A program made the translations under genes and the position numbers. From JAPWJZ01 sp041287865 (GTDB lineage: Bacteria > Pseudomonadota > Alphaproteobacteria > Micavibrionales > UBA2020), in the NCBI GenBank assembly GCA_041287865.1, contig JBGGMV010000066.1, positions 1 to 64,000 on the forward strand: 64,000 bases of DNA, read 5' to 3'. The notes below the pieces were generated by a model. It made no database searches. It was not told where the DNA came from and saw only the letters and a list, made by a program, of their open reading frames with translations. Positions 50,428-59,175 of the stretch are shown here, piece after piece. Positions within the stretch are counted from its first letter, which is position 1, and every line of letters begins with the position of its first letter.

Positions 50428-51146
50428 ATTTTCGTTACAGTTTTGAGGAAAGGCACCAGCATTGCCGCGCGGCAGGGCAGGGGCAGGGCTGTTTTGGCGA
50501 AGGGTATCGCCGCGATGTCTTTTGCATGCGCGCCTGCGCCCGTGTTCAGTTTTTCCAGCACGGATGCTGCGGCCAGCGCCGCCTTGCCCTCCAGCAGCAC
50601 CGGCGTTTTCGCAAGGCGTGCTGCGACCAGCGCGCCGGTCATGGCGGCGATGTCCAAAGTTTTGATCGCGGCAAGCGGTTCGGTGTTGTTCAGCCGTGCG
50701 ACCAGTTCGTCGCCCGCTTTTTCGGCGGCGGGGTCGAGCGCGGCAAGGATCAGCAAATCGATCCCCGGCTGCACCGCCATCATGCCATAGGCCAGCGCAT
50801 GGGCAATTTCGTTGTCGTCAGGCTGCGCATGGCGGCTGCCCAGTTCGTAGACTTGCAAATCCGCATTTGCTTCTTCGGCCAGCGGGTTCAGTGGGTGCTT
50901 GCCCTGCTGGATATCCTTTAGAATATTTTCCGCCGCTGCCGTCGCAAAGAGCGCAAGGCGCGGGTGGCGCAACAATGGCTTCTCGCGCCCCTGCGACGAG
51001 GCCAGCCACGACCAGATCACGCCCATCTCGTCCAGCAGCGCGGGTGGCGCGATGATGCTTTGCAGCACCGGCAGGTCGTTCTTCACCAGCTGGCGGATTT
51101 CATCGAAGCTGATCGCGGGCGATGGTTTCTGCACAGGCTGGTTCAT
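50424..51146 (-). CDS. Truncated or degenerate CobT-like protein
   Basis: The 240-residue protein resembles nicotinate-nucleotide-dimethylbenzimidazole phosphoribosyltransferase (CobT, about 350 residues). The best match is DIAAMTGALVAARLAKTPVL then LEGKAALAAASVL. The region AENILKDIQQGKHPLNPLAEE plus DLQVYELGS fits the middle of CobT. The GExGxxNTT active-site block is replaced by MMAVQPGIDLLILAALDP, about 50 residues of the middle are missing, and the catalytic-Glu RLGEG motif at the end is absent. It is therefore unlikely to catalyse the normal reaction. It is an intact reading frame and overlaps the downstream-oriented DUF2147-like gene by 4 bp. Confidence 0.75.
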   Translation of the reverse strand: MNQPVQKPSPAISFDEIRQLVKNDLPVLQSIIAPPALLDEMGVIWSWLASSQGREKPLLRHPRLALFATAAAENILKDIQQGKHPLNPLAEEANADLQVYELGSRHAQPDDNEIAHALAYGMMAVQPGIDLLILAALDPAAEKAGDELVARLNNTEPLAAIKTLDIAAMTGALVAARLAKTPVLLEGKAALAAASVLEKLNTGAGAHAKDIAAIPFAKTALPLPCRAAMLVPFLKTVTKI

Positions 51147-51670
51147 GGCTGGGCTTTCTTGCTATCGCAGCGCGGATAGCGCTTGTCGTCGGGGCTGATT
51201 TTCGTCCAGGTTTCGGTCTGGCGGAAGATGCCCTTCGAGAAAACCACGCGCAGCCGGTTCTCGTCCAGCGGCGTGGCGGTCACGTTGACATTCATGCCCA
51301 TGCCGCGCATTTCCATCCGGCCTTCCCAGTTCTGGGCCGTGGCGGGGGTAAAGTTCATTTTAGGCGTAAAGCCGCAGAGTGATTTCACATCGGTTTCCGT
51401 CACCGGCTCGTCAAAGCTCTTCCGCTCGCCGAAATAGTCGTACAGTTTTTTATCGGCAGGGTTCAGCCAATATATATAACCGCAGGCGCCGGTCTCGGGG
51501 CAGGGGCGCAGGCTCACCACCGCATCGAAGGTTTCGGTCTTCCACAGGGTCTCGCTATTGGACGGCGGCGGGACCGGCTTGTCGGTGGCGGGCATGGCCT
51601 GCGCCGCCGCGATGCAGAAGGCGGAGGAGACGGCGGCGGTGATAGAACGGAGGGAGCGGGGCTTTTTCAT
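51143..51670 (-). CDS. DUF2147-like exported protein
   Basis: From the ATG at 51670 the 175-residue protein has a signal peptide ending at IAAAQA-MP. The mature part begins with a Trp block (LWKTETFDAVVSLRPCP) and has ETGACGYIYWLNPAD, LCGFTPKMNF, WEGRMEMRG and TETWTKIS, the order of motifs in DUF2147 proteins. Cys residues in RPCP, GACG and LCGF may pair. It acts outside the cytoplasm; the family's role is unknown. It leads a two-gene unit with the CobT-like gene. Confidence 0.78.
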   Translation of the reverse strand: MKKPRSLRSITAAVSSAFCIAAAQAMPATDKPVPPPSNSETLWKTETFDAVVSLRPCPETGACGYIYWLNPADKKLYDYFGERKSFDEPVTETDVKSLCGFTPKMNFTPATAQNWEGRMEMRGMGMNVNVTATPLDENRLRVVFSKGIFRQTETWTKISPDDKRYPRCDSKKAQP

Positions 51671-52008
51671 GAGGATTTTTTGTAATCCTCCTCCGAAAGC
51701 CGCGCAAGGGCTAATCCGGTCTTCGCATTTCAACGTATTGAGGAGGGATGCGGGCCAAAAGCGCGAAAAACCGGGAATCGCCATGGAACTTGTTCCGAAA
51801 CCGATTCTCGGGTGACGGGTGGATATTCCCCCCGGGAGGTCCAATTTATAAACATAATCAGGCCCGGAAGGCCTGCTGGACCCCCTGCCATAGCCTCTTA
51901 GCGGGATAGTTATGGTAAAATGTTGAGATTAGGTAAACAAAACAGGGTAATATTCTGACTTTGTTAACTAATGTATGGCAGTCTTAATACTGGAGGAATA
52001 CTGGGAAA
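51671..52008. other. Gene-free gap of 338 bp before the type IV pilus operon
   Basis: The gap separates the divergent DUF2147-like gene from pilB. It holds a nested hairpin: outer GGTCCA (51838-51843) / TGGACC (51877-51882) and inner AGGCC-CGGAA-GGCCT (51860-51874). TTGAGA (51923-51928) with TAATAT (51948-51953) is a possible promoter with a wide 19-bp spacer. GGAGG at 51992-51996 is the pilB ribosome site. No sigma-54 site was found. Confidence 0.6.
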
Positions 52009-53967
52009 GTGGTTGGGTTTACCAAAATGGCTGAAGATGCTACCGCAAAAGCAGGCGCTGCCAAGCCAGCGCAACCGAAACCGTCGGGTGGTCTGTCGAT
52101 GAACCCGTCGCCTGAGGATCTGCTTGTGCCGCCCTCACCCCCCGCACCCTCGGCGGCTCTGCCTGTGTCGACGGGCGCCGCGATCACCATTTCCGGCGGC
52201 GCCAACGCGCCCGCCATGCCCGGCGCGGCAGGCCCCGGCACAGCCCCCGGCGGCGGCAAACGTATCGGCGACCGCCTGCTGGAACGCGGCCTCATCACCG
52301 AAGACCAGCTCAAGGTCGCCCTGCACGAAAAGAAAACATCTTCAAAGCTGATCGGCGAGATCCTTGTCGACCTCGGCTTCATTTCCTCGACCGCGCTGTC
52401 CGAATTCCTGTCTGAATCCACGGGCCTGCAGCAGTTCGACCCCAAGAAAACGATGCTCGACCCCGAAGCGCTCGAGATGATCCCGAAGAAGGAAGCGCAG
52501 AAGTACCAGATCCTGCCCGTCTCCGTCGACAAGGCCGCGAACCGCGCCGTCATCGCCATGGTCGACCCCTACGACGTGGTGGCGCTCGACAAGCTGAAGC
52601 AGCTGCTGCCCAAATCCTGCATGATCGTGCCGCAGATCTGCCCGCCCGCGACGCTGGCGGACGCGATCCACAAGGCTTACGGCGTCTCCACCTCGATCGA
52701 CGCGATTTTGAAGGAGCTTGCGGGCGACGCTTCGGCCGCGAAAAAGAACCTCGATACGCTGTCGGAGGCTGAATCTTATAGTCACCCGCTCGTGCGCCTT
52801 GTCAACGCGCTGATCTTCGAAGCCGTGAAAATGGGCGCGTCCGACTTGCACTTCGAGCCCGAAGAAAACTTCATCCGCCTGCGCTGGCGCATCGACGGCG
52901 ACCTGATCACCTCGCACACGCTGCACAAGGAATACTGGAGCGGCATCTGCCAGCGCCTGAAGATCATGGCCGAGCTGAACATCGCCGACAAATATTCGCC
53001 GCAGGACGGCCGCTTCAACCTGAACATGGGCGCGAGGGAAGCCGACTTCCGCGTCTCCTGCCTGCCGACCGTGCATGGCGAGAACATCGTGCTGCGCGTG
53101 CTCGACAAATCGGCGTCCATCGTGCCGCTGACCAAGCTCGGCTTCTCCGAACACAACCTGCGCATCATCAAGAAGGCGCAGTCCCGCCCCGAAGGCATCA
53201 TCATCGTCACGGGCCCCACCGGCTCAGGGAAAACAACGACGCTCTACTCGATGCTGAACGACGTGAACACGCCCGACGTGAACATCCAGACGCTGGAAGA
53301 CCCGGTCGAATATAACCTGGGCATGATCAGGCAGTCGCACGTGAAAGAGGGCGGCGGTTTCACCTTCGGCGAGGGCGTGAAAGCGCTCCTGCGCCAGGAC
53401 CCTGACATCATCTTCATCGGCGAGGTCCGCGACCTCGTGACCGGCGAGCAGGCGCTGAAAGCCGCCATGACCGGCCACCAGGTCTATACCTCGCTCCACA
53501 CCAACGACTGCTTCGGCGCCGTGCCGCGCCTGGTCGACATGGGCCTGAAGCCCGGCATGATTTCGGGCGCGATTATCGCAACCTTTGCGCAGCGACTTGT
53601 CAGAAAGCTTTGCCAGAAGTGCAAGAAACCTGCGGCGGCCACGCCCGAAGAATGCAAGATGCTGAGGGACGGCCCCGACGGCAAGGCAATCGACCCTGCC
53701 AACCCGCCCACGATCTACCATCCCGGCGGCTGCCCGGATTGCAATAATACCGGCTTCAAGGGCCGTATCGCCTGCGTCGAGATCCTTTACTTCGACGACG
53801 ATATGGACGCGCTGGTGGCGCAGGGCGCGCACAAGGCCGAAATGAAGAAAGTGGCGCTCACCAAGGGCTTCAAGAGCATGCTCGACGACGGCATCGTCAA
53901 GATCTACGAAGGCACGACCAGCCTTGATCAGGCCAGCAAGTCCCTGAACTTCGCCGACCGCCTCTAG
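52009..53967 (+). CDS. pilB: Type IV pilus assembly ATPase PilB (GspE family)
   Basis: The 652-residue protein begins with GTG at 52009, 12 bases after GGAGG; an ATG at 52027 is an alternative. A Pro/Ala-rich N-terminus of about 80 residues precedes an MshEN-like domain (GDRLLERGLITEDQLKVAL). The ATPase core has Walker A TGPTGSGKTTTLY near residue 402, the Asp box (LEDPVEYNL), Walker B PDIIFIGEVRD and the His box. The zinc-binding CQKCKK and CPDC motifs are near the end. PilB powers pilus extension at the inner membrane. It opens the pilus gene run. Confidence 0.94.
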   Translation: MVGFTKMAEDATAKAGAAKPAQPKPSGGLSMNPSPEDLLVPPSPPAPSAALPVSTGAAITISGGANAPAMPGAAGPGTAPGGGKRIGDRLLERGLITEDQLKVALHEKKTSSKLIGEILVDLGFISSTALSEFLSESTGLQQFDPKKTMLDPEALEMIPKKEAQKYQILPVSVDKAANRAVIAMVDPYDVVALDKLKQLLPKSCMIVPQICPPATLADAIHKAYGVSTSIDAILKELAGDASAAKKNLDTLSEAESYSHPLVRLVNALIFEAVKMGASDLHFEPEENFIRLRWRIDGDLITSHTLHKEYWSGICQRLKIMAELNIADKYSPQDGRFNLNMGAREADFRVSCLPTVHGENIVLRVLDKSASIVPLTKLGFSEHNLRIIKKAQSRPEGIIIVTGPTGSGKTTTLYSMLNDVNTPDVNIQTLEDPVEYNLGMIRQSHVKEGGGFTFGEGVKALLRQDPDIIFIGEVRDLVTGEQALKAAMTGHQVYTSLHTNDCFGAVPRLVDMGLKPGMISGAIIATFAQRLVRKLCQKCKKPAAATPEECKMLRDGPDGKAIDPANPPTIYHPGGCPDCNNTGFKGRIACVEILYFDDDMDALVAQGAHKAEMKKVALTKGFKSMLDDGIVKIYEGTTSLDQASKSLNFADRL

Positions 53968-54089
53968 GCCAGCACCCCGCACGCCGTGACTCTGTATATT
54001 CCCGCCCTATATCTATTCCGGGGGCGAATATATTTCGTCGTGAGACCCGAATACAAGTGCTTGGTTTACCTTCATAATTGGTGTAACAC

Positions 54090-54101
54090 TATAAGGTGTG
54101 T
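54090..54101 (+). promoter_or_regulatory. TATAAGGTGTGT element before pilC
   Basis: This 12-mer is repeated exactly at 61847-61858 before the pilT gene. It lies 53 bp before the pilC start in a 175-bp gap, so it may be a shared promoter -10 region or a binding site. Confidence 0.45.
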
Positions 54102-54142
54102 TTTGGGTCGTATGACACTACAGGGGGCGTTCGTCTTTAATC

Positions 54143-55357
54143 ATGCCTAAGTTCAGTTACAGGGCTATCAATCCGAAGGGCCGGCCGGTGCGGGGCGTTG
54201 TGAACGCCGCCAACGAGACGGATTTGTTCAATCGCTTGCAAGAAACGGGCATGAACCTGCTCGACTGCAAGGAGATGAGCGAAAAATCCAACAAGCTGGC
54301 GGCCCTGACCGCCAAGAAGGTCAAGGTCCGCGACCTGATCCAGATGTTCGTCCACCTCGAACAGCTGCAGAAGGCCGGGGTTCCCTTGCTGGATTCAATT
54401 ACCGACGTGCGCGACACCGCTGAATCGACCCGCCTGCGCGACATCATGAGCGATATTTACGCCGAAGTGACGGCGGGCTCCTCGTTCTCCAACGCGCTGG
54501 CCAAGCACCCCGGCACCTTCCCCGCCATCTTCATCTCGCTCATCAACGCGGGCGAGGAAACGGGTAACCTCACCAACTCGTTCGTGCAGGTCATCAAGCA
54601 CCTGAAGTGGACGGACGCGATGGACACCAAGGTGAAAAAGGCGACGCGCTATCCCAAGGTTCTCTGCGTGGTCGTCGTCGGCGTTATTTACGTGATGCTG
54701 GGCCACGTCGTGCCCGAGGTCGTCGGATTCCTGCGCAACATCGGGCAGGAACTGCCGCCGATCACGCAGGCGCTGATCTCCACCTCCGACTTCGTGGTGG
54801 GCTATTTCGGCTATATCATCGGCGTGATCATCCTCATCATGGTCATCCTGCGCGTCGGGCGCCTGATGTCGGAGGATTTCAAGTACCGCACCGACTACAT
54901 CGCGCTGCGCATGCCGGTGATGGGCAACCTGATCCGCAAAATCTCGCTCTCGCGCTTCTGCCAGACCTTCGGCGTCCTCTTCACCTCGGGTCTCGAGATC
55001 CTGAAATGCCTCGAGGCCGCGAAGCAGACCTCGGGCAACCTCGTCATCACCGAGGCGCTGGAATCGGTCAAGACGCAGGTGCAGGAAGGCTCGGGCCTTT
55101 CCCATGCGCTCAACTCCTCGGGCGAATTCCCGTCGCTGGTCGTGCGCATGGTCAAGATCGGCGAGGAATCGGGTAACCTGACGGGCGTTCTGGAACAGGT
55201 GTCGGAATTCTACGACAAGGACGTCAACGAAGCCGTCGACGCGATGATCCAGATGATCGAACCCGCGCTGACCGTCGTGCTCGGCGGCATGCTGCTGTGG
55301 ATCGCGGCCGCCGTCTTCGGCCCCGTTTACGACAGCTTCGGCAAGATGGGCGGATAA
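54143..55357 (+). CDS. pilC: Type IV pilus inner-membrane platform protein PilC (GspF family)
   Basis: The 404-residue protein has two GspF domains (residues about 65-190 and 270-395). Three membrane segments are visible: VLCVVVVGVIYVMLGHVVP, YFGYIIGVIILIMVILRVG and VVLGGMLLWIAAAVFGPVYD. Conserved boxes LEQLQKAGVPLLDSI and ISLINAGEETGNLTNS are repeated in the second half as SGLEILKCLEAAK and VKIGEESGNLTG. PilC anchors PilB and PilT. No prepilin gene follows in the window. Confidence 0.94.
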   Translation: MPKFSYRAINPKGRPVRGVVNAANETDLFNRLQETGMNLLDCKEMSEKSNKLAALTAKKVKVRDLIQMFVHLEQLQKAGVPLLDSITDVRDTAESTRLRDIMSDIYAEVTAGSSFSNALAKHPGTFPAIFISLINAGEETGNLTNSFVQVIKHLKWTDAMDTKVKKATRYPKVLCVVVVGVIYVMLGHVVPEVVGFLRNIGQELPPITQALISTSDFVVGYFGYIIGVIILIMVILRVGRLMSEDFKYRTDYIALRMPVMGNLIRKISLSRFCQTFGVLFTSGLEILKCLEAAKQTSGNLVITEALESVKTQVQEGSGLSHALNSSGEFPSLVVRMVKIGEESGNLTGVLEQVSEFYDKDVNEAVDAMIQMIEPALTVVLGGMLLWIAAAVFGPVYDSFGKMGG

Positions 55358-55360
55358 CGC

Positions 55361-56998
55361 ATGGTTGCGCTGGGCGGCGGCAAAAGGGTTCTTCTGGTCG
55401 GCGGCGAGGGCGTTGTGCTTTACGCGCCGCACGGCCGCGGCATGGAGCGCGAAACATCCATCTCGTGGGAAGTGCCCAACTTCGACCAGCAGCTGGCCGA
55501 GGCGCTTTCCGCCAAGAACCAGAGCAAGTCTGTCGTGGTGCTTTTCGACGGCACCGACCAGACCTACCGCCGCGAGGAACTGGCCGCGAAACTTTCCATC
55601 ATCGACCGCCCGAAATTCGTGAAGCGGAAACTCGAACTCGCCTTCCCGAGCTACCCGATCCGCGCCTCGCTTGAAATCAAGCCGCCCAAGAAAAAAGGCC
55701 GGCAGCCCAAGGGCGCCAAGACCGAGCTGCCCTCGTTCCTTTTCGTGGCGCTGCCCGAAACCGAGCAGCTCGACCGCATCGGCAACGCGATGTACGAGGC
55801 GGGCGTGCCCGTCGCGGGCTTCGGCCTGCTGCCGCTTGAATCGATGGGTCTCGTCAACGAGATGTCCGACAAGGTTTTTGGCGGCCGCGGCAAGAAATCG
55901 CGCTGGGCGGTGCTGGTCGGCCAGCATGAAACCGGCGGCCTGCGTCAGGTTGTGATTAAAGACGGCAACCTGGCGCTGACGCGCCTTACCCCGACGTCGG
56001 AAGCCGGCACCAGCGGCACGGGCTGGGTGGAAGAAGTCACGCGCGAATTGAAGGCAACGCTCACCTATATCTCGCGCTTCGGCTACAGCAACGACGACGG
56101 TCTCGACATCGTGGTCGTCTGCGGCGACGTGGAAAAACAGTTTTTCGACACCCGCGCCATCCCGGTCACCAATTTCCAGTGCGTCAACGTGTCGGAAGCG
56201 ATGCGCCATATCGGCCTGCGTTCCTTCGGCATGGAGAAAAGCAATTTCGCCGACGCGCTGCACGCCGCCTGGGCGTCGCGCAAGACCGGGCTCAAGCTCG
56301 CGGTCAAGGTTCCCTCCATCCAGCGCATCATGGCGCCGCGCCTTGCCGCGCGCGTCGGCTCGGTGCTGCTCGCGCTCTCCATCCTCGGCCTGATGGGCTT
56401 CACCGCGCAGGGCTTCCAGGAATACCGCTCGCTCGAGGAAGAAATCGCCGGCAAGCAGAACCGCAAGACGATGCTCGACCGCGAATACGAGCAGGAGGCG
56501 AAGATCTTCGACACGCTGGCGGTCAAGCCCGATGTCGTCAAGGCCGCGCTGTCGGTCAAGAAACTGCTGGAAACCAACAGCGTCGACCTGCGCCCGATCC
56601 TGCATTCGCTGAAAAACACGCTGCCATCTGACGTTAGAATCGAGAACCTGAATATCGAGCACAACGCCTCCAGCCACCTCAAGGTCGCCGATGCCTCCAG
56701 CGGCGCCGGGCTGTTCGGCGTGCCGGAAGAAGTCACCGACCCCGGCAAGGTGCGCATCAACCTTTCCTATTCGCTGCCGGACAACCTGATCCTCGAGCAG
56801 AAAGTGCTGCGCTCGGAAGACCTCCTGAAGAAACTGAAAACGGCCTTCCCGGGCTTCGAGGTCTCGCTGAAGAAGCAATTCGGCGGCGTGGAACGCACCG
56901 GCTCGGCCGTGGACACACTGGGTAGCCCTGCGCCGACTCCCGGCGGCGGCATGCTGGACCTGGCTGAAATCGAACTCAGGGGAGCGCCCCTCAAATGA
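55361..56998 (+). CDS. PilM/PilN-like fused pilus assembly protein
   Basis: The 545-residue protein starts 3 bp after pilC. Residues 1-320 form a cytoplasmic domain (GKRVLLVGGEGVVLYAPHG, then VSEAMRHIGLRSFGMEKSN) that is in the place PilM or the GspL cytoplasmic domain would hold. A single membrane segment is near residues 332-350 (VGSVLLALSILGLMGFT). The periplasmic part has a coiled coil and the PilN/GspL-like ferredoxin-fold region (LLETNSVDLRPILHSLKNTL). It overlaps the PilO-like gene by 4 bp. The assignment to PilM/PilN rests on layout and context, not on a strong sequence match. Confidence 0.8.
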   Translation: MVALGGGKRVLLVGGEGVVLYAPHGRGMERETSISWEVPNFDQQLAEALSAKNQSKSVVVLFDGTDQTYRREELAAKLSIIDRPKFVKRKLELAFPSYPIRASLEIKPPKKKGRQPKGAKTELPSFLFVALPETEQLDRIGNAMYEAGVPVAGFGLLPLESMGLVNEMSDKVFGGRGKKSRWAVLVGQHETGGLRQVVIKDGNLALTRLTPTSEAGTSGTGWVEEVTRELKATLTYISRFGYSNDDGLDIVVVCGDVEKQFFDTRAIPVTNFQCVNVSEAMRHIGLRSFGMEKSNFADALHAAWASRKTGLKLAVKVPSIQRIMAPRLAARVGSVLLALSILGLMGFTAQGFQEYRSLEEEIAGKQNRKTMLDREYEQEAKIFDTLAVKPDVVKAALSVKKLLETNSVDLRPILHSLKNTLPSDVRIENLNIEHNASSHLKVADASSGAGLFGVPEEVTDPGKVRINLSYSLPDNLILEQKVLRSEDLLKKLKTAFPGFEVSLKKQFGGVERTGSAVDTLGSPAPTPGGGMLDLAEIELRGAPLK

Positions 56999-57648
56999 AA
57001 CTGATCGGCCTTAAACGCGCCATCATCCTTGCCGTGCTGTTCGCCATCAACCTGGCGATCGCGGCGGTCTATTTCCTGCAGGTCATGCCGATGGCCGAGG
57101 AATCGGCGCGCAACCTCGACAACATCAACAGCCAGATCTCCGCGACCAGCCAGAAAATATCCTCGATCAAGGCGGATCTTGAAACCTTCAAGACCACGCT
57201 GCCGCAGTTCCGCGAGCTGGAGGCCAAGGGCTTCACGCTGCCGCAGGACCGTTTCCGCATGAGCCGCGACCTCGACGCCGTGCGCCTGAAGGCCGAGCTC
57301 GGTGGCTTCAAGTTCACCATCAACGACATCCGGAAGGTCGACAACCCCGACATCGACCCGACGACGATGCAGCTGATCTACCGCCGCATCAAGGTCGACA
57401 ACGTCGAATCGCTGCTCGACACCAACTTCTTCACCTTCATCGACGCGATGCAGCGCGACTTCCCGACGCATACCCGCTTCCAGTCGATGCAGATGCGGCG
57501 CAAGGACCCGCTGAACGGCGCCGCGCTGGCCAAGATCCAGAAAAAGGAACGCGTCGACCTGATCACGGCCGAAGCGCAGTTCGACTGGCTGACGATCATT
57601 CCGAAGGCAACCGAAGAATCGGGCACCGGCCCGACGGGAGGCCTGTAA
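56995..57648 (+). CDS. PilO-like pilus assembly protein
   Basis: The 217-residue protein has one N-terminal membrane segment (AIILAVLFAINLAIAAVYFL), a coiled coil (ARNLDNINSQISATSQKISS) and a periplasmic ferredoxin-like domain, the layout of PilO/GspM. It overlaps the PilM/N-like gene by 4 bp and precedes the PilP-like gene by 1 bp, as in pilMNOP clusters. Sequence similarity to PilO is weak; context carries the call. Confidence 0.82.
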   Translation: MKLIGLKRAIILAVLFAINLAIAAVYFLQVMPMAEESARNLDNINSQISATSQKISSIKADLETFKTTLPQFRELEAKGFTLPQDRFRMSRDLDAVRLKAELGGFKFTINDIRKVDNPDIDPTTMQLIYRRIKVDNVESLLDTNFFTFIDAMQRDFPTHTRFQSMQMRRKDPLNGAALAKIQKKERVDLITAEAQFDWLTIIPKATEESGTGPTGGL

Positions 57649-57649
57649 G

Positions 57650-58408
57650 ATGAAGGCCGCCGCCCCGAAGCCGACCGCCACGAAATACGGCTGGATCATC
57701 GCCGCCGCCTGCCTTGCCGTGCTGGGCCTGTCGCCCGTGGCGCGCGCGCAGCTGGGCGATGTCGGCATTGCTTCCGGCGCCGCCGGCATGATGAACAACA
57801 ACCCGATTGCGCAGGGCGCGCAGCAGACGCAGGCTGCCGCGGCGCTTGCCGCCGGCCAGCCCGCTGCCGCAGTTGCGCCCGGCACGCCGCCGGCTGCGGC
57901 TGCTCCGGCAGGAGCGCCTGCTGCCGCAGCGCCCGCAGGGGCACCCGTCGCCGCAGCAGCGCCGGCAACAGCCGCTGCCGCGATGTCCGTGCCGGCGCCC
58001 GAGGCACCGGCGGTCACCGACCTGAAATCGCCTTTCGTGCAGTCGCTTTTCTTCTCGCCGCAGGACATCATTGCGATCAAGAAAGCTTCCGAAACGCGCG
58101 GACCGATCGACACCACAGGCGGTGTGCAGACGCAGACGCCCGTGATCCCGATGAACCGCTACATTGCCGTTTCCGGCATCAGCTATAAATCGCCCGACAA
58201 CTGGGTGGTCTGGATCAACGGCCGCAAGGTCGTCAAGGGCGGCGAAGGCGTGCTGAAGGAACTGGTCGAGATCAAGCCGCAGAAAGATTACGTCGACCTG
58301 CTCTGGTTCGATATCGGCCTCAACGGCACGATCAAGATCAAGATGCGCCCCAACCAGACCTATTATATAGTGCCGGGCCTGCTCCTGCCGGGGGTTGCAC
58401 ACGAATGA
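57650..58408 (+). CDS. PilP-like exported protein with Ala/Pro linker
   Basis: The 252-residue protein has an N-terminal signal or anchor (GWIIAAACLAVLGLSPVARA) and a long Ala/Pro low-complexity region (residues about 50-115). A C-terminal beta domain follows (RYIAVSGISYKSPDNWVVWI, NGRKV, TIKIKMRPNQTYYIVPGLL) that recalls the PilP or GspC periplasmic HR domain. In T4P systems PilP links the inner-membrane PilNO to the secretin PilQ. It overlaps the next gene by 4 bp. Confidence 0.75.
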   Translation: MKAAAPKPTATKYGWIIAAACLAVLGLSPVARAQLGDVGIASGAAGMMNNNPIAQGAQQTQAAAALAAGQPAAAVAPGTPPAAAAPAGAPAAAAPAGAPVAAAAPATAAAAMSVPAPEAPAVTDLKSPFVQSLFFSPQDIIAIKKASETRGPIDTTGGVQTQTPVIPMNRYIAVSGISYKSPDNWVVWINGRKVVKGGEGVLKELVEIKPQKDYVDLLWFDIGLNGTIKIKMRPNQTYYIVPGLLLPGVAHE

Positions 58409-59175
58409 CGGCACTCGCCCAGACCATGCCCGATCCCGCCATTCCGGCGGTGAGCATCAAGCAGGTATCCGCCGGCTACAAGCACGGCATGGTGATCGAG
58501 GACATCGATTTCGAGGTCAGGCAGGGCGAAACCTTCGGCCTGATCGGGCTGAACGGCGTCGGCAAGACGACGCTCATCAAGATCATGCTGGGCCTGATGG
58601 AGGCCAAGAAGGGTTCGGTCGAGATTTTCGGCGGCAAGTCGCTGGACGCCGCCACCAAGAAAAAAATCGCCTACCTGCCCGAAAAATTCGAGCCGCCGCC
58701 GTTCCTGTCGGCGCTCGAATTCGTCAAATTCTCGCTCGACCTCTACAAGCAGCCTTTCTCGGAAGAAGCGGTGATGAAAGCCGCTGACCGTGTGTCGCTG
58801 ACGCGCGCCGCGGTCAAGCGCCGCGTGTCGACCTATTCGAAAGGCATGCGCCAGAAGACGGGGCTGATCGGCACCTGGCTGACCGGCTGCCCGCTGCTGA
58901 TACTGGACGAGCCGATGAGCGGCCTCGATCCTCTCGCCCGCGTGCTGGTGAAGGACGAGATCGCCGCCTGCCGCAAGGCCGGCATGACCGTTTTTTTATC
59001 GTCGCACATCCTCGCCGACATGGACGAAATTTGCGACCGCATCGCCGTCATCCACGACGGCCGCCTGCGCTTCACCGGCACGCCTGCCGAGCTGAAGGCG
59101 CAGACGAAGCAGGAATACCTCGAGCGGGCATTCCTGAAAACAATCGAAGGTTCAACAAGGGTCTATGAATCATGA
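58405..59175 (+). CDS. ABC transporter ATPase inside the pilus operon
   Basis: The 256-residue ATPase has Walker A GLNGVGKTTLI near residue 50, signature YSKGMRQKTGL near residue 147, Walker B LLILDEPMSGLDP near residue 166 and the switch His in FLSSHILADM. It overlaps both neighbours by 4 bp, so it belongs to the operon. No permease gene is adjacent. Myxococcus xanthus has an ABC ATPase (PilH) among its pilus genes, with separate permeases, which gives a precedent. Its partner here is unknown. Confidence 0.9.
   Translation: MTALAQTMPDPAIPAVSIKQVSAGYKHGMVIEDIDFEVRQGETFGLIGLNGVGKTTLIKIMLGLMEAKKGSVEIFGGKSLDAATKKKIAYLPEKFEPPPFLSALEFVKFSLDLYKQPFSEEAVMKAADRVSLTRAAVKRRVSTYSKGMRQKTGLIGTWLTGCPLLILDEPMSGLDPLARVLVKDEIAACRKAGMTVFLSSHILADMDEICDRIAVIHDGRLRFTGTPAELKAQTKQEYLERAFLKTIEGSTRVYES

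Noticed and set aside
51961..51990. TTGTTA / TAATAC as the pilB promoter
   Set aside because: It would start transcription at or after the ribosome site; spacing to GGAGG is too short.
51970..51990. Sigma-54 site (TGGCA) before pilB
   Set aside because: The TTGC -12 element is missing at the required distance.
54395..56878. Very long minus-strand open frame (827 codons) opposite pilC and the PilM/N-like gene
   Set aside because: It is a mirror of GC-rich plus-strand codons: low-complexity His/Arg/Gly/Ala composition, no ribosome site, and it fully overlaps well-supported pilus genes.
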